Origin: Aeoliella mucimassa
GTDB taxonomy: Bacteria; Planctomycetota; Planctomycetia; Pirellulales; Lacipirellulaceae
Direction of reading: 5' to 3'
NCBI RefSeq assembly: GCF_007748035.1
Contig: NZ_CP036278.1
Coordinates: 4,278,001-4,342,000 of the forward strand
DNA length: 64,000 nt
Under the pieces are notes generated by a model, which had not been told where the DNA came from, searched no databases, and saw only the letters and a program-made list of their open reading frames with translations. A program made the translations under genes and the position numbers. Position 1 is the first letter of the stretch; each line of letters begins with the position of its first letter. Of this stretch, positions 8,039-16,100 are shown in pieces.

Positions 8039-9393
8039 TAGGCTACTTCGTCCACAGATTCCGATTCGCGACCAAGGGTTGTATTACCGCGGTCGCCTAC
8101 GGAGATCGTCGGCTTGCGTTCTTGGATCGTCGCCTCGGCGGCATCAATGCGGCCGATGTACTTTCGCGGCATTCGGCAATGAATGGTGGTCTCCTCGTTC
8201 GTGTGGGTACGACTGAGGATCTCGCCGTTCTTGGCAATAAAGGCTGCCAGGCGGCCATTCTGCACCGGAAAAGTGATATCGGCATCCACAAAGCCTGCAC
8301 TCAACGCGTCGCTCACCCCTTTGGTAAGTTGCTCCACGCCCTCGCCGGTGACCGCGCTGACGGTAATGGCCGAAGGATAGCGATCGAGCAACTTGGTCAG
8401 CTCGGCCGGATCTTCCATACGGTCGACCTTGTTGAGCACCAGCAGCGTATCTTTTTGCTCGATACCTAGCTCGGCAAGCACTGCGTAGACTGCTGAAATC
8501 TGGTCGAGCACCGAAGGATTGCTGGCATCGGCCACGTGCAACAGCAGGTCGGCCTGGTGAGCTTCTTCGAGCGTTGCCTTGAAGCTAGCAATCAACCGGT
8601 GAGGCAACTCGCGGATGAACCCCACCGTATCGCTGAGCAGCACCGGTCCCCAGCCCGGCAACGTCCACCGGCGAGTGCGAGTGTCGAGCGTTGCGAACAG
8701 CTTGTCTTGAGCAAGCACTCCGGCGCCGGTGATGCGGTTCATCAACGTGCTCTTGCCAGCATTCGTGTAGCCGACCAGCGAGACAGTCATATGGTCGCTA
8801 CGGCCATCGACTTCGCGTTCTCGGCGACGATGAATCTTATCGAGATCGCGACGCAGGTCGACGATTCGCTTTTCGACCAACCGGCGGTCGGTCTCCAATT
8901 GCTTTTCACCCGGGCCACGCATGCCGACACCCATCTTCATACGCGACAAGTGGGTCCACATCCGCTTCAACCGTGGCAGCGCGTATTCTAGCTGAGCTAG
9001 CTCTACCGCCAGGCGGGCTTCGTGGGTTTGAGCGCGGGTGCTGAAGATGTCGAGGATCAGCTCGGTGCGATCCAGTACTTTCACTCCCAAAGCCTGCTCG
9101 AGATTGCGAACCTGGGCGGGCGACAGATCGTTGTCGAAGATCACAACGTCTGCATCGGTAGCTTTGACCAACTGCGTGAGTTGATCCAGCTTGCCCTTGC
9201 CGAGATAAGTAGTCTTATCAGGTGTCTCGCGGCGCTGCGTGAGTCGTGCGACGACTTCGGCGCCTGCGGTCTCGGCCAGGCCAGAAAGTTCTTCAAGAGG
9301 CTCTTCCGTGAGGTTGTTTCCAGGAAGCTCGACGCCAACGAGGACGGCAGTTTCGCTGTCAACTCCTTGTTTACGATCGATGTCAGTTGGCAA
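8038..9393 (-). CDS. hflX: GTPase HflX
   Basis: A ribosome-associated GTPase that splits or rescues stalled ribosomes. It has the N-terminal HflX domain, a glycine-rich linker (GMRGPGEKQLETDRR), and a G domain with P-loop GYTNAGKST, switch-region LLSDTVGFI, and NKVD for guanine specificity. No ATG is available near the N-terminus. I chose the TTG at 9393 because AGGAG lies about ten bases upstream; an upstream TTG at 9453 would add 20 poorly conserved-looking residues (AYYLPYAHPYRS) without a Shine-Dalgarno site. A perfect TATAAT lies upstream at 9494-9489. It is the first gene of the operon with the SDR and pseudouridine synthase. Confidence 0.95.
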   Translation of the reverse strand: MPTDIDRKQGVDSETAVLVGVELPGNNLTEEPLEELSGLAETAGAEVVARLTQRRETPDKTTYLGKGKLDQLTQLVKATDADVVIFDNDLSPAQVRNLEQALGVKVLDRTELILDIFSTRAQTHEARLAVELAQLEYALPRLKRMWTHLSRMKMGVGMRGPGEKQLETDRRLVEKRIVDLRRDLDKIHRRREREVDGRSDHMTVSLVGYTNAGKSTLMNRITGAGVLAQDKLFATLDTRTRRWTLPGWGPVLLSDTVGFIRELPHRLIASFKATLEEAHQADLLLHVADASNPSVLDQISAVYAVLAELGIEQKDTLLVLNKVDRMEDPAELTKLLDRYPSAITVSAVTGEGVEQLTKGVSDALSAGFVDADITFPVQNGRLAAFIAKNGEILSRTHTNEETTIHCRMPRKYIGRIDAAEATIQERKPTISVGDRGNTTLGRESESVDEVA

Positions 9394-9488
9394 AAGGTGG
9401 TAGCTCCTATACGGATGGGCGTAGGGAAGGTAGTAGGCTGGTTGCAAAAGCAAGGTGCGCCGCGAGGGCCTTGTACCCCTCTACCTCT

Positions 9489-9494
9489 ATTATA
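9489..9494 (-). promoter_or_regulatory. -10 element (TATAAT) for the hflX operon
   Basis: On the minus strand the sequence GAGGTATAATAGAGG places a perfect sigma-70 -10 hexamer at 9494-9489, about 95 bases before the chosen hflX start. The -35 region at the right spacing is weak. The rest of 9395-9757 shows no coding frame I would support. Confidence 0.5.
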
Positions 9495-9723
9495 CCTCGC
9501 AATCCGTAGCTGCCTACAGTCGATATTTCCGCTGCAGGAAAGGCACAAAAACTGCGAAGTGGCACCCAATATCAGTGGTCTTGGAACGAAACGCTGCCAC
9601 TGGTGCCCTGTAGAAATGGCGCGAGGCGGCGAATCCGGCTATAAGACCGAACTCGCCGCCATGGGTTCGCGCGTCCCTCCCCCCGATATCAATTTGCTGA
9701 CAATTTTGCCGCAGTCAGCAAAG

Positions 9724-9762
9724 GGTAACCGCTAGTGCCGGAGCACCGAAGCTGTGGTTACC
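9724..9762 (-). terminator. Hairpin at the 3' end of the BBP7 gene
   Basis: GGTAACC and GGTTACC (9724-9730 and 9756-9762) can pair, with an inner GTGC/GCAC hairpin. The structure overlaps the stop codon of the minus-strand barrel gene and is followed by only a short T-rich stretch, so it is a weak terminator candidate. Confidence 0.3.
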
Positions 9763-11125
9763 ATACGTATTCCAAACCAACGTTCGCACCGTGATAGAGC
9801 GAAGAGCTTTCTTCGATGAGCACTGGAGTGCGAGTGCCACCCAGCAGCGGTGCATTGTCGAAGTTGAAGTTGTTTGCAGCCAAGGCTACGGTGTTGAGGA
9901 ACAACACGTCGTAACCAGCCCGCAGCGACATGTTCGGCATCACATCGAAGACCACACTCACGTTACCTTCGGTGATAAAGGCGGCACGATCCCCTTTCAC
10001 TCGCTCGACCAGCGGTTGGGCCAACTGAGTGGAGGTGATGGTCGCAAAGCTTTCCATGCGGTTGTTGTAAATACCAGCCTTACCCTGGGCACCGACTCGG
10101 AAGCCCTGGCGAATGGTCATCCACATGTCGCCACCCGCTTGGAAACCACACAAATCGTTCGTGGTTCCAGTCGCGAAGAAGGCATTGCCGCTGGTGCCGC
10201 TGGTGCCGTAGTTCAGGTCTTCGGTCAAACGGGTGTAGCGGAAACCAGCCATCCAGGTACCAGTGACCCGCGGGCTGGCACCAACCCAGTAGCGACGAAT
10301 GCTGATTTCGGCGTTGTGCAGTTCGTTCAGCAGTTCCAGCTCAACCGCCGAGGCTTGCTCGGTGGACGACAGACCGACACCACCAACCGCCTGGTCGGGA
10401 TTGCCATCGCCGGTGGTATCGATACCGATACCGAAGTTGCTGAAAGCCGAGTAGATATCGTCGGAACCGGAGAGTCCAGCAATGGCTCCCCATTCATAAA
10501 GCCCCGAGTACTGCACTTCGAGCATCGACATGGCCCCCAGGTCGTAACGACCAGTCAGTCGCATACCTGGTTCCCAGTCGAAGTCGAGATCGTCGGTGTT
10601 GAGCAACAGGTCGTCAGCCACACCAGCGCTGATGTCATTAATACCAATCGTGGCAAAATTGACCGTAGGGTCCGAAGATCGTTCCTTCTTCCAATAGACC
10701 GCTTCGGCCGAGAAGTCGAAGTAGTGCGGTCCGCATTGGTCGATGCCGAGGTTCACTCCACCTGCGGCGTAGGGATCCATTCCCATACCCGCACAAAATG
10801 GGCCACCAGGTCCGTAAGGTCCACCGCCGGGATTACCACACGGCAACCCGCCAGCAAACATGCCAGGCCCGCCGCCCGGAGGGCATGCCATCGGGGCACA
10901 GCCTTGTCCGCAGTACGACGCAGGGACGATCACGGGATTCCCGTAAGCGTCGACCCAACTGTCGTTACTCTGCTGTAGTTGATTCGCCTGGCGAGCAGCC
11001 GGTTGGGCTTGATCGCCTCCGTTGTAAATGGCTTGCCGCACCTGTGCGTGAGCAGCAGCCTGCAGGATAAGAGCCACGGCAAGAGCCCAGGCGGCGCGAC
11101 GTCCGTAAAAAGGTGCCGAGTTCAT
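9758..11125 (-). CDS. BBP7-family outer-membrane beta-barrel protein
   Basis: 455 residues from the ATG at 11125, which has a G-rich Shine-Dalgarno run (GGGGGG) about six bases upstream. A clear signal peptide (AAWALAVALILQAAAHAQ) is followed by a Gly/Pro/Cys-rich stretch (CGQGCAPMACPPGG and similar). The barrel region starts at YFDFSAEAVYWKKE and contains amphipathic strands such as MRLTGRYDL, SMLEVQYSGLYEW, TWMAGFRYTRLTEDL and MSLRAGYDVLFL; the last strand ends GLEYVW with an aromatic C-terminus. This order is characteristic of the planctomycete BBP7 family. Inferred location is the outer membrane; channel function is plausible but unproven. An open frame on the opposite strand is a shadow. 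Confidence 0.88.
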   Translation of the reverse strand: MNSAPFYGRRAAWALAVALILQAAAHAQVRQAIYNGGDQAQPAARQANQLQQSNDSWVDAYGNPVIVPASYCGQGCAPMACPPGGGPGMFAGGLPCGNPGGGPYGPGGPFCAGMGMDPYAAGGVNLGIDQCGPHYFDFSAEAVYWKKERSSDPTVNFATIGINDISAGVADDLLLNTDDLDFDWEPGMRLTGRYDLGAMSMLEVQYSGLYEWGAIAGLSGSDDIYSAFSNFGIGIDTTGDGNPDQAVGGVGLSSTEQASAVELELLNELHNAEISIRRYWVGASPRVTGTWMAGFRYTRLTEDLNYGTSGTSGNAFFATGTTNDLCGFQAGGDMWMTIRQGFRVGAQGKAGIYNNRMESFATITSTQLAQPLVERVKGDRAAFITEGNVSVVFDVMPNMSLRAGYDVLFLNTVALAANNFNFDNAPLLGGTRTPVLIEESSSLYHGANVGLEYVW

Positions 11126-11430
11126 CAAGTTTCCCCCCTCGAAGCTGGCCAACGGCCAGTACCTCTGGCCAGTTACCATGCAATGAATCGTGCTGGACTT
11201 CCACTTGTTTGGAGTCCTCTAAATGGGCCTCCTCCTCGGTCCCCTGTGGCGAGAAGGATAGCTGCAAGATCTATCGGACCGATTGAACCCGAAAAAGCAT
11301 ATTTCTCCTCAAAACCGTCAATGTTTTTTTAATTGGCACAGTTTCGCGCCATTCCGCGGTCTGCTATCAGCTTGGTGGAGTTCAACGAAGAGAAAATGGG
11401 ACGATTGCGAAGCGAAAAATCGTTCTAACC
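11126..11430. other. Intergenic region between BBP7 gene and ISKra4 element
   Basis: This interval should hold the promoter of the minus-strand barrel gene. An AT-rich patch around 11295-11335 is the best candidate area, but I could not place a well-spaced -35/-10 pair. The last nine bases (11422-11430, GTTCTAACC) are the left copy of the IS target duplication. No gene is seen. Confidence 0.4.
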
Positions 11431-12940
11431 GTGTAAGCGTCACAATTGTGGGCAGTTTGCTTAAGCTGCGTACTTTTGCCAGTAGTCTTCCCAGCAGCCG
11501 CGTTGGCTGAGGTAGAGGGCGCGGAGGTGGCACACGGCGTTTGAGCCGTGCTGGCTCCAGCGCATGCCGCTTTGCTTCAAGCGCCCCGCCACGACGGTTT
11601 TGCACGCGCTCTCGACCGGGCCGCTGCCGATCTGCCAGCCGTGGGCCACGTAGCGGGGGTAGTTCATCTTGTGCTGGTGGTTTTGGAAGTATCGCAGGCA
11701 GGTCGTATAAGCTTCGCGTTGAGCGGAAGACCAGTTGGTCTTCTCCAGCGACTGCAACATCCACACGATGCTCAAGCCTCCTTGGTGCTTCAGCCGGTGA
11801 CACCACGATGCCAACTGAGCAGTGCGATGCTCCTCGTCGTCCGGATAGAGCGACTGGCTTAATTCCACCAGGTACTCACTCGCGTGCCAGAAGTCGAGGA
11901 TCCGCTCCGCACGCGGGAAGTGCACTCGCAAGAACTCTTCTAAACCAGCACCGCCATCCGAGATCGCGATCTGCTGCTCTGCCTCGTCCCACCCAACCGC
12001 GGCGGCTTGGCGACGCAGTTGCCGCCCAAGTTCCGGGAGTTCATAAAACCCCGATAAATACCGCACCGAATGCGGGTCGGGCGAGCGAGCATCCTGCTCG
12101 CTGTTTATGTTGTAAATCATGCCGACGTACGCCATGCGGCCCTCGGCCTGCGCGCCACGAGGGCCTTGCTGTCGCACGCCTGTGGCGTCGAGACTCACGT
12201 ACGCGCACGTCTTGCCATGCGCGTCGCGTTGCCAGGCGAACGGCTCTGTGTTGCCAAACGTCTCGCCTGCGGCGAGTAACGTTTGGAGACGCTCGCCAGC
12301 GTCTTCGGTGACTCGCTCGACGGTCGACTCGCTGACCTTCAGTCCACACAGTTTACGAAGTGTCACTTCGCTCGACTGAGCGAAGCTCGTTTGCACGCCG
12401 GTGATGCTCACCACTTGGGCCGCGGCCGGACTAAACTTTCGCTTGCCGAGTCCCAACGTTTTGTCCCGCGGAAACAATCCGTGACGGCACCGGCGGCAGT
12501 GGTAGTAGTGACGCCTCACTTGCAGTGGGCCGAGCAGGCTATCGACCCACCGCGAGCGAACGTTCACGCAGCGGGCGTCGCCATTGCAGGTCGGGCAGAC
12601 GCAGCTAGCTTTCTCGTACCCGTCCCTTTTTTTGTCGCTCGTTGGCGACTGTTTCCAAGGCCTTGGCTCCGAGTGCATGCACTCGGTCGCGGAGGTCGAA
12701 CTCCGTTTGCCCAAACAGATTCGAGTCGTCCTTGTCGTGCAACAACTTGGCCATGCGACGAATGTCATCGTCGCAAGCCTCCTTTAGAAGCTCGTAAGTC
12801 CGCTGCTCCTCTTCGTTTAGCTCGATTGGCTCACGCGGCGAATAGGCCATGATCATCTCCTGGCGTGTGGCAAAATAGGAAGAGTCACCCGGCACAATAT
12901 ATTAGAACCGATTTCATGCCTACTTTCGAGACGCTTACAC
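11431..12940 (-). mobile_element. ISKra4-family insertion sequence, complete
   Basis: The element is bounded by an 11-base inverted repeat, GTGTAAGCGTC at 11431-11441 and its complement at 12930-12940. The 9-base direct repeat GTTCTAACC flanks it at 11422-11430 and 12941-12949, which fixes the ends and shows a real transposition event. The 1510-base element holds one transposase gene on the minus strand. Family assignment rests on the transposase. It sits about 240 bases upstream of the S8 protease gene, so it may have displaced that gene's original upstream region. Confidence 0.9.
11461..12850 (-). CDS. ISKra4-family transposase, two frames joined at an A7 run
   Basis: The N-terminal part reads from ATG at 12850 (MAYSPREPIELNEEEQ), preceded by GGAG at good spacing, and contains the helical ISKra4 N-domain. 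The rest, with the CxxC-type zinc motifs (VCPTCNG, CRRCRHGLF) and the DDE residues (SLDATGV, ISDGGAG, SGPVESACK), is in another frame down to the stop at 11461. The frames meet at a seven-A run (minus strand, 12633-12627) within CGACAAAAAAAGGGACGGG. Skipping one base (+1), or a transcript with six A residues, joins them into a normal-length protein. Either a programmed frameshift/slippage site or an inactivating mutation fits. Intact catalytic residues and clean IS ends favour a young, possibly active element. Confidence 0.85.
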
Positions 12941-13057
12941 GTTCTAACCCGTTTACCCACTTTAGTTTGACACGTTTTTTCACTGTTGTTACTATCAATA
13001 GGAATGGAATAACCGCACGGAACCCATCCTTCCCTTCTTTTGGCTCTCGCTCTGCAG

Positions 13058-13114
13058 CGATCGGTACACAAAAGCTCTCGTGAAGGCGCAAAGACCAAGG
13101 ACGGTCTCCGATCG
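13058..13114 (+). promoter_or_regulatory. Structured leader, c-di-GMP-I (GEMM)-like candidate
   Basis: About 70-125 bases ahead of the S8 protease start, CGATCGG (13058-13064) can pair with CCGATCG (13108-13114). They enclose the conserved-looking GGCGCAAAG (13085-13093) and a small GACC/GGTC hairpin (13093-13096 with 13103-13106). GCAAAG followed by a short GC hairpin and CCGA resembles the 3' half of GEMM-I riboswitches. The first tetraloop-receptor helix is not clear, so this is a candidate only. Confidence 0.3.
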
Positions 13115-13182
13115 GAAGTACAGGAACAGACAAACGTTACAGAGGCTATCTAGCTTCCAGGCATCAAGAAGGCTGCTACCAA

Positions 13183-16100
13183 ATGGGTAAGAAATCCAAG
13201 CGATCGTGGTGGAAGAAGAGTCGGATTAACCGAGACAAGAAACTGCGTTCGCTCGAACGATTGGAAGATCGTATCGTGATGTCGGCGGATCCGATCTACG
13301 CGGAAGTCGTCAGCAACGCACAAGAATACATAACCGAGCGGATGCTTACCGTTGCGTTTACGAACGCTTCGAACTTAGCGAACTACAGCAGTACGCAGTT
13401 GGAGAGTGCCACACAGTGGGTAGTGAAGACTGACGGCACGGTGAATGCCTCCAACTTTCTGTCGCAAACCGGTATGCCGATGCTGAAGGCATCGACTGCG
13501 CTCGACAATACCTATTACGCTGCGGCTGGCAATCTCTCGAGTAGTTCGATTATCAGCCTGCTGGAGTCGAATTCGAACATCGAGTACTTCTACCCTAGTG
13601 TGGAAGCCAACATTTCGACCAGAAATGTCACCAACGACCCATACTACGATTCCCAGTGGTACATCTTGAATACGGGTCAAGAAGTAAGTGATCCCAACGA
13701 GTTCAATGAGTATACCGTTTGGGGCTACGACCTCAACATCGAAGACGCTTGGGAAATTGCCACCGGCGAAGGGGTAACGGTCGCCGTGGTAGACTCCGGT
13801 TTCTACCAGTTGCATCCCGACCTAGTTAACAACGTCAATACTGCGCTAAGCTTCAACTTTAACCAAGGGACCAATAGCCCGATTCTCGATCTCGAGGGCG
13901 ACTTCCATGGCACTGCGGTAGCTGGCATTATTGCTGCCGATGGCAACAATGGCATCGGCACCGTCGGCGTCGCCTACGACGCGAACTTGGCCGACTTCCG
14001 GTTCCTCGGCACCGATCTGCTTGGTGTCACCATTGACGATGACGACATCTACCAGCTCTTCACACTCAACAATGAAGACATTGAGATCTACAACCACAGT
14101 TGGGGCGAGGGGGATCCAAGCCGACTACTCGCACCAATGTCGCCTGGACAAGCCCAAGGTATCATCGACTCGGTATTTGACAGTCGCGGCAACCTGGGTG
14201 TGATTCACGTGATTGCTTCCGGCAACGATGCTGAAACCGGAGATACCGCCGCCAACGAGGCATTTACTGGCTCTCCTTACGTCGTCAATGTCTCGGGATT
14301 GAACTACAGCGGCACCACGGCCAGCTACACCGAAGGTGGGCCTTCGATCCTAGTGACCGCTCCCACTGATGAGATTCTGACCACCGACCTACCGGGCGAG
14401 AATGGTTACAACAATTCGAACTCGGGCCTGAACTCTGATGGAGATCCGTTCCCAGATCTTGACTACACTTCGGAATTTAATGGCACCTCTGCGGCTGCCC
14501 CCATGGTAGCAGGTGTCGTGGCCTTGATGGTAGAAGCCGCCAAAGACAATGGTGTAGATCTCACGCTCCGCGACGTGCAGGAAATTTTGGTGAGATCCGC
14601 CTACCAAGTCGACGCTACAGATACCGGTGGTGATGATGCAGGTGGTTGGCAGGTGAACTCTCGCCCCATCTTTACCGATCCCCGCGACGTGATGGGGTTA
14701 CCACAGGGAGCTATAGATCCCACCTACGCCAGCGATCCAAATAAACCGGCACTAAGTGGTGTGCCTGAGTCGACCGATTTCCAGTTTGCATTGCCAGCGA
14801 ATGGTGCTGGATACACGGTGCACGATGGCTTCAGCTATGGTTATGGACACGGAGCGGTGGACGCCAAACTGGCAGTAGAGCTTGCCAGCAATTGGAGAAC
14901 TCTGGGAGGGCAAACGAACTCGAGCATCATCAGCTCAAGTTTTACTAACATTACTGTACCCGCGGCTGAGACTTACACCGGTGCTGGTAACACGTTTACT
15001 GTGCCAGGCGGTGTCGGCGGACAACCTGGCTTTGGTGAGTATTATCAACTGTGGGCCGACCTGATGTTCGATCCACCAGATGAACTTCCCGATCCATTGC
15101 CGGTTAACTCCCGGGGTGGACAAGCAATTCCGATTGTCGTCCCTGCGAACTATACCGTGGAGTACGTGGAAGTCACCATGGATTTCGCGATGGATTCCGA
15201 AGCTACAGAAATGCTTCGGATGACCTTGGTCTCTCCCGACGGCACCTACTCAGAACTTACCAACTGGGAGAAAGTAGCCACGAATGGTGGCCTCACCGAC
15301 ACAGGTCAGGTGACCTATACCTTTACGACGAATCGCCACTGGGGTGAGCGTACCGAAGGCAACGGAACCATCGATCCCATCACAGGTGAGGTAATTGCCG
15401 CCAACGCCAATCTCGACGGCAATGGGGTCGCAACTAGCGGTAATTGGCAATTAGTGATCGAAAACTGGTCGGAGAGTGGCACGACACTCAATGGCAGTGT
15501 TGATTTCCACGTTGCCAATACGGTTGGTCCAAATACCCTGGGCGGCCGAATTAAGGGCACTATTGGTTTAGATTCCAACGCCGATGGCGATTATGACTTC
15601 ATAGGTGTTCATGCCGAAGAAGCGATTGTGACCGGCCTCGATGGAGTCGATGAAATCGCCATTGCCAACAGCGCCGCGATGCCAACTGGCGACTCGTTCT
15701 TATTGACCGACAACGAACGGCCAGTTTCAGGCATCAAGGTCTATATCGATCGCAATGAAAACGGCGAGTGGGACGCAGACGAAGACTACACCTACACCAC
15801 AGCCGATGGCAATTATTACTTTGATGTCGGTTGGAATTACACCACCGATACCAACTCTCCCCTCTATGACTACCAGATTCGATTCGAACTGCCCGAAGGG
15901 TACGACGTAGTCGGTGACGACATGCATGAATACCGTGTTGGTATTCAAGATGACATGAGCGTGCAGAACTACTACATCGAGAGCAACTTCATCCTGCAAC
16001 CGCACGATGTCACTCTCGAAGGTAACGTGTATGCCGATTTCAACTGGAGCAACATCCAAGATGCTCAAGAGTCGACCATCGAGCAACTCCGGGTGTTCAT

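Noticed and set aside
9791-10978. 395-codon plus-strand open frame
   Set aside because: Antisense to the BBP7-type barrel gene, whose signal peptide, strands and terminal aromatic residue are clear. The plus frame has no motif or Shine-Dalgarno site.
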